Below, one piece after another: positions 27,632-37,301 of a stretch of DNA of 64,000 nt. A program made the position numbers and the translations under genes. This DNA comes from Anaeroplasma sp902783745 (GTDB lineage Bacteria; Bacillota_I; Bacilli_A; Acholeplasmatales; Anaeroplasmataceae). The DNA lies in the NCBI GenBank assembly GCA_946617655.1, contig CAMOKL010000001.1, positions 62,001 through 126,000 of the forward strand, read 5' to 3'. Under the pieces are notes generated by a model. The model made no database searches and was not told where the DNA came from. It was given only the letters and a program-made list of their open reading frames with translations. The number at the start of each line of letters is the position of its first letter. The first letter of the stretch is position 1.

Positions 27632-27662
27632 TAAAAAAATCTAGAAATTAGCTTTCTAGATT
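27632..27662 (-). terminator. Terminator of plsY
   Basis: AATCTAGAAA / TTTCTAGATT stem spanning the plsY stop, with a T-run (plus-strand A at 27633-27639) on the minus strand. Confidence 0.8.
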
Positions 27663-28469
27663 TTCTTTATTTTCTAAATTATTTTGTTCTTCTAATTTAG
27701 CTTTTGCTAAAGCTTCTTTTTTCTCTTTTTTTGCTTTCTTAAAATTAGATTCTGTACCATTTAATAATCTCTTATAATTTTTGATATGTTTAATGATTAT
27801 TAATAATCCCATTACACAGAATAGAATACATAATCCTAATCCTGGATTTGAAATATAGTATTCTAAAAAATTAGTAGATGATCCATAAGGAAGACCAAAT
27901 GCGAATAATAACCAGCCTGTTGTAACAACTGTTAATGTTGCACCTGTAGAAGCAAGTGAAACATAACCTGTAATATATAAAATAAGTAAGAATACAATTA
28001 AACAGTTAATTGCTGACATAGGAGATAATACTAATACAACTCCTAATGAAGTTGCAACAGCCTTACCACCTTTAAACTTTAAGAATATTGAGAATGAATG
28101 TCCTATAATTGCTGCAGCACCATACCATAAATATTCTATTGGTGTATGATATACATTTAAAGCCTTTAATAACATCATTATTAATATAATTAAAGCACCT
28201 TTAAATACATCAAAGAAGAATACTAAGAATCCAACTGGTTTACCTAATACCCTGATTGCGTTTGTTGAACCTATATTCTTACTACCATATTCTCTAATAT
28301 CCTTATGGCATATAAGTTTACCTATAACAACTCCAAAAGGTATAGAACCTATTAGGTATGATATTATGATTGCACATACACAAATAATGTAATTTATTAC
28401 ATCACCTGAAGTAGTTCTTCCTAATGCTTCAACAGTAGTAGTAATTGTATCCAAAAAATTCATAAACAT
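27648..28469 (-). CDS. plsY: Acyl-phosphate:glycerol-3-phosphate acyltransferase
   Basis: Integral membrane enzyme for the first acylation in phospholipid synthesis. The PlsY signatures are visible: YLIGSIPFGVVIGK, the DIREYGSKNIGSTNAIRVLG active-site loop, and the glycine-rich GHSFSIFLKFKGGKAVATSLG. At 273 residues it is longer than the usual ~200: about 27 extra residues at the N-terminus and a charged Lys/Glu-rich tail of about 40 residues after the last membrane helix. Monocistronic. Confidence 0.95.
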   Translation of the reverse strand: MFMNFLDTITTTVEALGRTTSGDVINYIICVCAIIISYLIGSIPFGVVIGKLICHKDIREYGSKNIGSTNAIRVLGKPVGFLVFFFDVFKGALIILIMMLLKALNVYHTPIEYLWYGAAAIIGHSFSIFLKFKGGKAVATSLGVVLVLSPMSAINCLIVFLLILYITGYVSLASTGATLTVVTTGWLLFAFGLPYGSSTNFLEYYISNPGLGLCILFCVMGLLIIIKHIKNYKRLLNGTESNFKKAKKEKKEALAKAKLEEQNNLENKENLES

Positions 28470-28665
28470 TACCTCTAAACATAAAAGATTATACTATAAG
28501 AAAAATCCATAGTCAAAATTATTTATAACAAGAAACTATAAAATTTCATTTTATAATAAAAAAATCTTATTAAATAAATAAAAATTATAAAAATATTTTT
28601 ATTTCATTGAGAATAATCCCCCTTTATGTTAATATAAAAAATATGATTGGAAAGAGAGTGATTAA

Positions 28666-30594
28666 ATGGCTAAGAACACTTATGATGACAGCTCCATTCA
28701 AGTCCTTGAAGGATTAGAGCATGTTAGAAAGCGTCCTGGTATGTACATTGGTTCAACTGATGAGCGTGGATTACACCATTTAGTATGGGAAATAGTCGAT
28801 AACTCAATTGATGAAGCAATTAACGGATATGGACGTGAAATTGATGTTACAATCAATGAAGATAACTCTATTACAGTTTTAGATAATGGACGTGGAGTTC
28901 CATGTGGACAACATAAAACTGGTAAAAATACTATGGAAATTATTTACACACAGCTTAATGCAGGTGGTAAATTTGGTGAAGGTGGATATAAGACATCAGG
29001 AGGCTTACATGGTGTAGGTGCATCTGTTGTTAACGCACTTTCAAAATATATGATAGTTAAATCATATCGTGAAGGAAAGATTCATCAAATTAAATTTGAA
29101 AATGGTGGTAAGGAAGTATCTAAAGTAGAAATATTAGGAGATACTAAAAGAACTGGTACAGAGGTTACTTTTAAACCCGATGCATCAATCTTTACAACTA
29201 CTGTTTATAATTATGACACAATCAAAACTAGATTGAGAGAATCTGCCTTTTTAATTAAGGATTTAAAGATCGTACTTAATGATAAAAGAAAGAAGAAAAT
29301 AGAAGAATTTTGTTACCATGATGGTATAAGTGAATTTGCTGATTTCTTATCTGAAGGTAAAAAGCCTCTACATAAGCCAGCATATTTTGAAGGTGTATAT
29401 CCTGTAACAGAAAAGGATTCTATTGAAGTTGAAGTTGCACTACAATTCACTGAAACATATTCTGAAACTATTTTATCATTTGTTAATAATGTTAAGACTG
29501 GAGATGGCGGAACACATGTTACCGGTTTTAAGTCTGCATTAACAAAAGCATTTAATGATTATGCTCATAAGATGAATTTAATTAAAGCAAATGTTACACT
29601 TGATGGTTCTGACTTACGTACTGCTATGACTGCAGTCGTATCAGTAAGAATTGGTGAAGCATTACTTGAATTCGAAGGACAAACTAAGGGTAAACTTGGT
29701 ACTCCATCTGCAAAAACTGCAGTAGAAAATATTGTATCAGAAAAGCTTGGCTATTTCTTAATGGAAAATAAGCAACTTGCAGAAAGTATTGTTGCTAAGG
29801 CATTAAGAGAAGCACAAGGACGTGAGGAAGCAAGAAAAGCACGTGAGCGTGCAAGAATGGATCGTCATGAAAAAGCTGAAAGAAATATTAGTGAAAAGCT
29901 TGCACCAACAAGTGAGAAGAATAAAGAAATAAATGAATTGTATTTAGTAGAAGGTGATTCTGCCGGTGGTTCTGCAAAGCAAGGACGTGATAGAAGATTC
30001 CAAGCTATTCTTCCATTAAGAGGTAAAGTTTTAAATACTGAAAAAGCTAATGCTGAATCTGCATTAAAAAATGAAGAAATTGCAACAATGATTTATACAA
30101 TTGGTGCTGATTATGGTGTTAACTTTGATTTAAAGAAATGTAATTATAAGAAAGTCATTATCATGACCGATGCCGATGATGATGGTGCACATATTCAAGT
30201 ATTATTATTAACATTCTTCTTTAGATATATGAGACAGCTTGTTGAGGATGGTAGAATATATTTAGCTCTACCTCCACTTTATAAGATTACAAAACGTGGT
30301 AAAAAGGAAGAAATTTTATATGCTTGGAGTAATGAAGAGCGTGATAAGATTTTAAAAGAAGCTAAATGTCCAACAATCCTTCAAAGATACAAAGGATTAG
30401 GTGAGATGAATGCTGAACAGCTTTGGGATACTACTATGAATCCAGAAACTCGTACTTTAGTACAAGTTTCAATTGATGATGCAGCTGAGGCTGAAAATCA
30501 AATTGAAGTATTAATGGGTAACGATTCAGCAAGAAGAAGAGACTGGTTAGAAAACCATGTATCATTCACTTTAGAAGAGGAGGATACTGACTAA
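28666..30594 (+). CDS. parE: DNA topoisomerase IV subunit B
   Basis: ATPase subunit of the enzyme that unlinks daughter chromosomes. GHKL motifs EIVDNSIDEA and DNGRGVPCG, the GGLHGVGASVVNALS lid, a transducer domain, and the TOPRIM part EGDSAGGSAKQGRDRRFQAI and DADDDGAHI. ParE rather than GyrB is indicated by the TYDDSSIQVLEGLE start and by the adjoining parC. 642 residues. Its TAATG junction with parC implies coupled translation. Confidence 0.96.
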   Translation: MAKNTYDDSSIQVLEGLEHVRKRPGMYIGSTDERGLHHLVWEIVDNSIDEAINGYGREIDVTINEDNSITVLDNGRGVPCGQHKTGKNTMEIIYTQLNAGGKFGEGGYKTSGGLHGVGASVVNALSKYMIVKSYREGKIHQIKFENGGKEVSKVEILGDTKRTGTEVTFKPDASIFTTTVYNYDTIKTRLRESAFLIKDLKIVLNDKRKKKIEEFCYHDGISEFADFLSEGKKPLHKPAYFEGVYPVTEKDSIEVEVALQFTETYSETILSFVNNVKTGDGGTHVTGFKSALTKAFNDYAHKMNLIKANVTLDGSDLRTAMTAVVSVRIGEALLEFEGQTKGKLGTPSAKTAVENIVSEKLGYFLMENKQLAESIVAKALREAQGREEARKARERARMDRHEKAERNISEKLAPTSEKNKEINELYLVEGDSAGGSAKQGRDRRFQAILPLRGKVLNTEKANAESALKNEEIATMIYTIGADYGVNFDLKKCNYKKVIIMTDADDDGAHIQVLLLTFFFRYMRQLVEDGRIYLALPPLYKITKRGKKEEILYAWSNEERDKILKEAKCPTILQRYKGLGEMNAEQLWDTTMNPETRTLVQVSIDDAAEAENQIEVLMGNDSARRRDWLENHVSFTLEEEDTD

Positions 30595-33326
30595 TGGCTA
30601 AGCAGGAATCATTAAAAAAGAAATTAGACATGTTCCTCAATGAAAAATTTGAACACTTAAGACTTGAAGAAGCTTTAGGTGACAGATTTGGTAGATATTC
30701 AAAGTATATTATTCAAGAGCGTGCTATTCCAGATGTACGTGATGGTCTAAAGCCAGTACAAAGAAGAATTTTATATGGAATGAATGCATTACATGTAACA
30801 TCTAATGCACCATATAAGAAGTCAGCAAGAATTGTTGGTGAAGTTATGGGTAAATATCACCCACATGGTGACTCATCAATATATGAAGCTTTAGTACGTA
30901 TGTCACAATCATGGAAAATGAGTGTGCCTCTAATTGATATGCACGGTAACAATGGTTCACTTGATGGTGATGGTGCCGCTGCAATGCGTTATACTGAAAC
31001 AAGATTATCAAAGAATGCAGAATATCTTTTACAGGATATTGATAAAAACACTGTACCATTTATTCCAAACTTTGATGATGAAGAGGTTGAACCAACTGTA
31101 TTACCAGCAAAATTCCCTAACCTTTTAGTAAATGGTTCTATGGGTATTTCTTCTGGTTATGCAACATATATTCCAACACATAATATTAACGAAGTTGTTA
31201 ATGCAACTATCGCAAGAATTGATAATCCAGATATGACTGTTGATGATCTTTTAAAGATTATGCCAGGCCCTGATTTCCCAACAGGTGGTATTGTACAGGG
31301 TAAGGATAAGATTAGAGAAGCGTTCTTAACAGGTTCTGGAGGAGTTATTGTAAGAAGTAAATATCATATTGAAGATATGTCAAACGATGGTCAAAAAAGA
31401 ATCGTTATTGATGAAATTCCATATGATACATTAAAGAGCCATACTGTTGCAAGAATGGAACAGTTAAGAATGGATGGTAAGGTACCTGATGTAATTGAAG
31501 TAAGAGATGAATCAGGCCGTGATGGTTTACGTATTTCTATTGATTTAAAGAAAAACGCAAATATTGATGCTATCTTAAATTATTTCTTTAAGAATACTGA
31601 TTTACAAATTAACTGTAACTATAATATGGTAGTAATTGCTAATCGTAGACCAATGCGTTTAGGTATATTACCTATTCTAGATTTTTATATTGACCATCAA
31701 AAGGAAGTTATTACAAATCGTACTAACTACTTATTAAACAAGAGTGAAAAAAGACTTGTTATAGTTAATGGTCTTTTAAAGATGATTGATATAGTTGATG
31801 AAGTAATTCATGTAATTAGACAATCTATTTCTAAGCAAGACTCTATTGATAACTTAGTAAAGACATTTGGTTTCTTACCTGAACAGGCTGAAGCAATTGT
31901 TATGATGCGTCTTTATTCCTTAACTAGACAGGATGTTGATGCATTACTTGCTGAAAAGAAACAATTAGAAGAAAATATTATTGAATATAATAAGATTTTA
32001 TCTTCTGAAAAAGAATTATTAAAAGTTATTAAAAATGAACTTAAGGAAATGAATAAGAATCTTCCTTGTCCAAGAAGAACTGAAATTGAAGATGAGGTTT
32101 CAGATCTTAAGATTGAAGAAAAAGCTTTAGTATCAAAAGAACAAACTATGGTATCTATTTCTAAGGAAGGATATTTAAAGCGTGCAACAATTAAAGCTTA
32201 TAATGCTTCTAAGGTTAATGGATTAAAGGAAAATGACTCTGTTATTTACTTAAAAGAAAATTCTACACTTGATACATTATTAATATTTACTAATATGGGT
32301 AATTTCATATATTTACCAGTATATAAAATCCCTGAAGCTAAATTTAAGGATGTAGGTGCATTTATTTCATCTTTAGTATCTGTATCTGCAGGTGAGAAAT
32401 TTATTAAAGTATTTACAATAAAGGATTTCTCAGATGCTTACACAGTATTACTTGCAACAAAGAAAGGTGTAATGAAGCAAACATTATTATCTCAATTTGA
32501 TGTAAATAGATATACTAAGGCAGTTCGTGCTATGAAGATAAGTGATGATGAGGTTGTATCTGTTGATATTATTAAGAACCCATTAGAAATTATTGCAGTA
32601 ACAAAGGAAGCTGAAGTATTAAGATTCCGTGCATCTGAAGTATCACTATATGGTACTAATGCCGGTGGTGTTAAGGGTATTAACCTTAAGAATAAGGATA
32701 CTTTAGTATCTGCATTCTATGCAAATAAGGATGATGATTTATTATTATTCACTCAAAAGAATACAATTAAACGTATGAGAGTTGAAGAAATCTTATTATC
32801 AAAGAGAAGCCATTCAGGCGTTTCTGCGATAAAGAAGGTTAAATCTAATCCAACATATGTTGTTGATGCAGTTAGAATGACACCAAACCAATTTAAAGAA
32901 CGTGTAAACATTCATTTAGTTTATATGAATGGTAACCTTGATATATCTGCAGGTGATTTAAAATACAATGTATCTGATACAGGTAAGCAAATAGTTATGG
33001 ATGATTTAACAATAAAGAATCCTGAAATGCTATTTATAGATAACCCTTCAAAGGAAGATGCACCAGTATCTCCAGATTATTTAGTTGAAGTTAAACAGGA
33101 TTTATTTAGCCAAGATTTTGGTATAGAAAATGAAACTCCAATTAAATCACAATCTGCAAAACAAACAAATATTTTCGACGAATTAAATAATATCTTAGAA
33201 AAAGAAAATAAAAAGGGTAACGATGAGGCTAAGCCTTTAAGTGATGTATCTAAACCAGAAATCGATGATAAAGATGAAGATGAGGATATGACCCTATTTA
33301 AGAAGATTACTTTATTTGACGATTAA
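30594..33326 (+). CDS. parC: DNA topoisomerase IV subunit A
   Basis: Cleavage subunit; the catalytic tyrosine is Tyr133 in AAAMRYTETRLS. The N-terminal winged-helix domain has RAIPDVRDGLKPVQRRILYGM, followed by coiled coil and a C-terminal beta-pinwheel that starts around residue 505. The final ~90 residues are an acidic linker-like tail (EDKDEDEDMTLFKKITLF) with a short hydrophobic end. At 910 residues it is longer than typical ParC (about 750-820). It lies 6 kb from the probable dif site; decatenation and dimer resolution both act at the terminus, but ParEC location itself is not diagnostic. Confidence 0.95.
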   Translation: MAKQESLKKKLDMFLNEKFEHLRLEEALGDRFGRYSKYIIQERAIPDVRDGLKPVQRRILYGMNALHVTSNAPYKKSARIVGEVMGKYHPHGDSSIYEALVRMSQSWKMSVPLIDMHGNNGSLDGDGAAAMRYTETRLSKNAEYLLQDIDKNTVPFIPNFDDEEVEPTVLPAKFPNLLVNGSMGISSGYATYIPTHNINEVVNATIARIDNPDMTVDDLLKIMPGPDFPTGGIVQGKDKIREAFLTGSGGVIVRSKYHIEDMSNDGQKRIVIDEIPYDTLKSHTVARMEQLRMDGKVPDVIEVRDESGRDGLRISIDLKKNANIDAILNYFFKNTDLQINCNYNMVVIANRRPMRLGILPILDFYIDHQKEVITNRTNYLLNKSEKRLVIVNGLLKMIDIVDEVIHVIRQSISKQDSIDNLVKTFGFLPEQAEAIVMMRLYSLTRQDVDALLAEKKQLEENIIEYNKILSSEKELLKVIKNELKEMNKNLPCPRRTEIEDEVSDLKIEEKALVSKEQTMVSISKEGYLKRATIKAYNASKVNGLKENDSVIYLKENSTLDTLLIFTNMGNFIYLPVYKIPEAKFKDVGAFISSLVSVSAGEKFIKVFTIKDFSDAYTVLLATKKGVMKQTLLSQFDVNRYTKAVRAMKISDDEVVSVDIIKNPLEIIAVTKEAEVLRFRASEVSLYGTNAGGVKGINLKNKDTLVSAFYANKDDDLLLFTQKNTIKRMRVEEILLSKRSHSGVSAIKKVKSNPTYVVDAVRMTPNQFKERVNIHLVYMNGNLDISAGDLKYNVSDTGKQIVMDDLTIKNPEMLFIDNPSKEDAPVSPDYLVEVKQDLFSQDFGIENETPIKSQSAKQTNIFDELNNILEKENKKGNDEAKPLSDVSKPEIDDKDEDEDMTLFKKITLFDD

Positions 33327-33331
33327 GATTT

Positions 33332-33366
33332 AAGGCTCTATTATTTTTAAAATAGAGCCTTTTATT
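33332..33366 (+). terminator. Terminator of parEC
   Basis: AAGGCTCTATT / AATAGAGCCTT stem plus T-rich tail. Confidence 0.9.
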
Positions 33367-33516
33367 ATATAATATGTAAATTGATACATATAATCATATA
33401 AAATTAAAAATAAAGCAAATTTAGCGGTAATTTAATCTAAATTACTATTATATTTGAAATATACAATTAAAAATATTTAAAATTTTGGACATAATGGCAT
33501 ATCATATCTTATTTAC

Positions 33517-33545
33517 TTGAAATTGTAAACTATTTTCTTTATAAT
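33517..33545 (+). promoter_or_regulatory. Promoter of the S26-like gene
   Basis: TTGAAA (33517-33522), 17-bp spacer, TATAAT (33540-33545). Confidence 0.65.
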
Positions 33546-33584
33546 ATAATAGTAAAGTTTCAACTATAGAAATCAGGTGATTCG

Positions 33585-34682
33585 ATGAGTAAAATCAGTG
33601 ATTTAGAAGAACAGGATTTAGGACCGATAAGCTTAGATGAAGAAGATTTAGCTGAAGTCATTATTCCTGAACCACTTGAAAATCAAAAAAAGAAAAAGAA
33701 AATAAATGATGATGACACGCCAATTGTCTTAGATGAGGATGATCCAAACAATTTACCTATTGCGTTAGAAAGAATTAAGGCTGGTCTTGTTGGTACATTA
33801 CTTATTAAAGATAATATTAATAAGCCAATGATTAAAAGAGATGATTTAATTCATTTTAGACAATCTGCAAGAATTGAACGTGGAGATTTTGTATTATATT
33901 CTTCTCATGATGAATATTTTATAAGACGTGTTATTAAGTTTGAAGAATTAAATATTTATGTTGCTGGAGATAACGAGAATGTTTTCCATATTATTCATAA
34001 GGAAGATGTTATAGCAAAGGGTATCGGTAGACAAAGAGGTATTAAATATTTATCTTTTACTCTTGATAAGAGACGTAATAGATTATATCTATTCAAAAAG
34101 GTAAATATGGCTAATTTTAGAATCAAGAAGGTTAACAACTACGATGATGATCAAAACCAAATTGCTTTACAGAACGCTATTGAGAAGTTAAATACATTAG
34201 AAACAGAAAAGGTATCACAAGAAAATGATGTAATTGACTTCGATATGGATGCTGAATTAAAGAGCTTTATTAACCCTGATTATTTAGCACGTGAGGTTGA
34301 ATTAAATAAAAATAGAGATATTGCAGTTGTAGTTGATGCAGTATATAACGAAAAAGAAAGAATCTTTGACGAAAAGGTTAAAGATGATACAGATGTAGAA
34401 TATGTCGATGAAAATGGTAATCCAGTTGAAGTCGATGAATTTGGTAGACCTATTTATTTAGATGAGAATGGAAATAGAATCAATGTTGAGATTGTTGAAG
34501 AAGATCAAGAACAAACATCAATTGATGAAGATAATCAAGAATCTAATGTTGAATTAGAAGCTAATGAAGATAATCAAGAATCTAAATCTGATGATACAAC
34601 TCAAGAAACTGAAGATTCTCTTGAAATTAGTGAAGAATCAACTCTAGATTCTGATGAATCAGAAGAAAATAAATCTGAATAA
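33585..34682 (+). CDS. Acidic protein with a degenerate S24/S26 peptidase-like domain
   Basis: 365 residues, no signal or membrane helix. Residues ~66-155 look like the LexA/signal-peptidase fold: PMIKRDDLIHFR, then RIERGDFVLYSS, FIRRVIKFEE, IYVAGDNEN, EDVIAKGIGR, matching the order GDxVL - KRV - GDN - G of S26 enzymes. The usual catalytic serine (SMxP) is absent (KPM) and the catalytic lysine position carries Arg (RRV), so it is probably inactive. The C-terminal third is highly acidic, with two tandem copies of a YxDENGNxV/I-type motif (DENGNPVEVDEFGRPIYLD), then Glu/Ser/Asp-rich low complexity. The N-terminus also has two ISLDEED/IVLDEDD motifs. Function unknown. Confidence 0.75.
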   Translation: MSKISDLEEQDLGPISLDEEDLAEVIIPEPLENQKKKKKINDDDTPIVLDEDDPNNLPIALERIKAGLVGTLLIKDNINKPMIKRDDLIHFRQSARIERGDFVLYSSHDEYFIRRVIKFEELNIYVAGDNENVFHIIHKEDVIAKGIGRQRGIKYLSFTLDKRRNRLYLFKKVNMANFRIKKVNNYDDDQNQIALQNAIEKLNTLETEKVSQENDVIDFDMDAELKSFINPDYLAREVELNKNRDIAVVVDAVYNEKERIFDEKVKDDTDVEYVDENGNPVEVDEFGRPIYLDENGNRINVEIVEEDQEQTSIDEDNQESNVELEANEDNQESKSDDTTQETEDSLEISEESTLDSDESEENKSE

Positions 34683-34691
34683 GTGAATAAA

Positions 34692-34726
34692 TGATGCTTA
34701 AGCTTAGTCTTAGGCATCTTTTTTTA
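34692..34726 (+). terminator. Terminator of the S26-like gene
   Basis: GATGCTTAAG / CTTAGGCATC, a 10-bp stem followed by T7. Confidence 0.88.
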
Positions 34727-34756
34727 ATTGAATTAAACACATATATAAAAATATGA

Positions 34757-34785
34757 TTTCGAAACACAATCTAGTTTTATAAAAC
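34757..34785 (-). repeat. Terminus repeat copy 1
   Basis: Minus-strand copy reading AAAACTAGAT, 7 nt, CGAAAT. A weaker plus-strand relative (AAAACTAGGATCTGAATT) lies at 34889-34906, facing it. Confidence 0.7.
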
Positions 34786-34989
34786 GCATTTAATAGTTAT
34801 AAAATATGTTTTATCTTATTTATGAAATTATATACATTTTAAAATAGTTGAAATTAGCATGATTTACCAATATAAATAAGGTGGTTTTAAAACTAGGATC
34901 TGAATTATTTTAGTATTCTATTTTATAAGATTAATATTTAAATATTAAAGAACTAAAAAAGGAAGAATTTTTAGTGCTTAAAAACCATA

Positions 34990-35020
34990 ATTTCGAATAG
35001 CTATCTAGTTTTAATTACCA
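34990..35020 (-). repeat. Terminus repeat copy 2
   Basis: Minus-strand copy reading AAAACTAGAT-AGCTATT-CGAAAT; nearly identical to copy 10 at 42003. The plus strand reads TATCTAGTTTTAATTAC at 35002-35018, a 17-mer found exactly at 39645 and 39784. A degenerate plus-strand relative lies at 35266-35288. Confidence 0.75.
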
Positions 35021-35144
35021 CTTTTATATTAAAAATATCTTTATAATTAGTTTTATAAACTATTTAGTTTTTAAAATAAAAAAACAAGAGCTTTTTATTT
35101 AAATAAAAGAACCATTAAAACGCACTATAAAAAGAACGTTGATT

Positions 35145-35154
35145 TTGGTATAAT
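35145..35154 (+). promoter_or_regulatory. Extended -10 promoter of the uridine-kinase-like gene
   Basis: TGGTATAAT (35146-35154) is a consensus extended -10 element with no clear -35 box. Start near 35162 would give a leader of about 255 nt. Confidence 0.6.
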
Positions 35155-35161
35155 ATAACAA

Positions 35162-35417
35162 ATGATAATTTATATTATCAATTGAATTGTTTATAGCATG
35201 AACTATATATGATCATGTGTCCTTATGGGGAACAGAAAAAATATTTCAAAAGACAAGTAGTAAATAAAACTAGATGTTAAAATTAAAATATATTGATTAA
35301 TTGTTATAAAAACCACATAGTGGAAAAATCAACACATGATATCTTTTGAAATGATTTCAAAACATTCATTTATTAATACTTAAGTATTAAACGAATATTA
35401 TGATTGGGGTGATAAAG
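35162..35417 (+). promoter_or_regulatory. Long leader with pseudoknot-type complementarity
   Basis: ATCATGTGT (35212-35220) is complementary to ACACATGAT (35332-35340), and an 11-nt element at 35243-35253 (ATTTCAAAAGA) is complementary to TCTTTTGAAAT at 35342-35352. The order A-B-A'-B' cannot nest and would form a pseudoknot or two alternative states. B' can instead form its own hairpin TTGAAA-TGA-TTTCAA (35346-35360). A small CCAC/GTGG hairpin (about 35313-35323) and an 18-bp palindrome (35373-35390) also occur. No known riboswitch recognised. Confidence 0.4.
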
Positions 35418-37070
35418 TTGAGTTTTACCGTAAAAATTTTAAATAAAGAGATTCATTTAGATAAACCAACAAGAGTGTATGAACTCTTTGACAACAAAGA
35501 TTACAAGTATTTAGCATGTACAGTTAATGATGTTTTAGCTGAACTTGATTATTTGTTAACTTGTGATTGTGAAATTAAACTAATTGATATTTCATCAACT
35601 GTTGGTTCAAGAATTTATAGAGCTACATTGAGATATTTAATTATCATGGCATTAATGAGAATTAATCCTGAGGCTAAGATAACTTTTAATTTCAGCGTTT
35701 CAAAAAGCATGTATGGAGAGGTTACAAATATTGGCCATACGTTCAGACAATATGATTTAGATCAAATAAAAAAAGAACTTGATGAAATCATTAAAGCTGA
35801 TTACCCGATTGTTAGAACAACAATTACAAAAGAAGAAGCGTACGAATATTATAAGTCAGTTGGTTGGGATGATAAGGTTGAGATTTTAAAATATCGTGAT
35901 AGTGATACAGTTCATATTTACGAATGTGATGGATTTAAGGATTATATGTTTGGATATATGCTTAAATCAACAGGATTTATCAAAGATTATAATCTTAGAT
36001 TATATTCTCCTGGTTTTATATTCCAATATCCAAGAAGTGAAAATGGTGGTAAGATTCCTGAATTCAAAGACGAAAGAACATTTAGACAAAATCTTAGAAT
36101 TGCAGGAAATACTATCAAGCTTACAAATACAGACACAATTGCCAAAATTAATAAGATTGTTGAAAATGGTAAGGCTTTAGATTATATCAACATAAGCGAA
36201 GCTTTAATTTCAAGACAACTTGTTGAGCTTGGAAATGAGATAGAACGTGGTAAGGATGAAATAAGGCTTATTTTAGTTGCTGGTCCATCATCAAGTGGTA
36301 AAACCACTTTTACTAATAGACTTAGAATCGAACTTATGTCTAGAGGCATCAATCCATTTATGATTTCTATGGATGATTTTTATAAAAAACCTGAAGATGC
36401 ACCATTAGATGAAAATGGTAATAGAGATTTAGAACATATAAACGCCTTGGATTTAGATCTTTTTGATTCAACAATCTTAAAGCTTGTATCTGGCGATGAA
36501 GTTAGATTGCCAAAATTTAATTTTGAAACTTATGAAAGAACATTTACTGATAAAATCAAGCTCTCAACTAAGACGCCGATTTTAATCGAAGGTATTCATG
36601 GATTAAATGATAGAATTGCGCCATCATTACCACAAAACTATAAATATAAAATATTTATTTGCCCTGTAGTCCAATATAAAATTGATGATCATACACCAAT
36701 CTCAATTTCTGATGCAAGATTAGTAAGAAGAATTGTTAGAGATTTTGAGTTTAGAGGGGCTTCTGCAGAGACTACATTAAGAATGTGGCCATCTGTTAGA
36801 AGTGGTGAATTCAAATGGATTTACCCTTACGAGGATAATGCTGATTTTGTGTTTAATAGTGACTTAGGATATGAGCTTTCTGTACTTAAAGATTATGCTA
36901 TGCCATTACTTGAAAAAATACCTAAAACAAGTGACTGTTATATAGATGCAAAAAGGCTTATAAAGTTCTTAAAATATTATCTTCCAATAACATCTAAATG
37001 GGTTCCATGTAACTCACTTTTAAGAGAATTTATTGGAGAATCAATCTTCTACACGGAGGATAAAATATAA
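35418..37070 (+). CDS. Uridine-kinase-family nucleoside kinase with N-terminal TGS/ThrRS-like domain
   Basis: About 550 residues. The N-terminal half resembles the TGS and editing-like region of threonyl-tRNA synthetase; the C-terminal half (from about residue 285) is a P-loop kinase of the uridine kinase/phosphoribulokinase family with GPSSSGKTTF and a following ISMDDFY motif. This fusion is known in Firmicutes and Thermotoga as a nucleoside kinase, probably phosphorylating uridine or a related nucleoside. I prefer TTG 35418 as start, with GGGGTGA at proper spacing; an in-frame ATG at 35400 precedes that site and lacks one of its own. Preceded by an unusual structured leader. Confidence 0.88.
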   Translation: MSFTVKILNKEIHLDKPTRVYELFDNKDYKYLACTVNDVLAELDYLLTCDCEIKLIDISSTVGSRIYRATLRYLIIMALMRINPEAKITFNFSVSKSMYGEVTNIGHTFRQYDLDQIKKELDEIIKADYPIVRTTITKEEAYEYYKSVGWDDKVEILKYRDSDTVHIYECDGFKDYMFGYMLKSTGFIKDYNLRLYSPGFIFQYPRSENGGKIPEFKDERTFRQNLRIAGNTIKLTNTDTIAKINKIVENGKALDYINISEALISRQLVELGNEIERGKDEIRLILVAGPSSSGKTTFTNRLRIELMSRGINPFMISMDDFYKKPEDAPLDENGNRDLEHINALDLDLFDSTILKLVSGDEVRLPKFNFETYERTFTDKIKLSTKTPILIEGIHGLNDRIAPSLPQNYKYKIFICPVVQYKIDDHTPISISDARLVRRIVRDFEFRGASAETTLRMWPSVRSGEFKWIYPYEDNADFVFNSDLGYELSVLKDYAMPLLEKIPKTSDCYIDAKRLIKFLKYYLPITSKWVPCNSLLREFIGESIFYTEDKI

Positions 37071-37072
37071 TT

Positions 37073-37100
37073 AAACGGGTCAAAATTGCCCGTTTTTTTA
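37073..37100 (+). terminator. Terminator of the uridine-kinase-like gene
   Basis: AAACGGG / CCCGTTT stem followed by a T7 run. Confidence 0.9.
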
Positions 37101-37301
37101 TTTTTTGCATATAAACGCAATAAGAACACATGACCATATACAAGCGTCTAAAAATAAACTAAATAAACGATATTTAAATAAATTACCTCAAATTGAGTAA
37201 AATGAGTAAGTTTAAAATTGAAATACAATGACTTTTTTGGTATAATGAAATTACAATTTTTTGATTGTATTTTGATGTATTTTTAGAGGTGATTATTTAG
37301 A

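Larger units (their letters stand above)
34727..35399 (+). other. Non-coding region with terminus repeats and a kinase-gene leader
   Basis: About 670 bases without a gene. The left part carries several copies of the AAAACTA/YGAAAWT repeat family (listed separately) and AT-rich sequence. The right part, from an extended -10 promoter near 35150, is the leader of the kinase gene. Confidence 0.7.
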
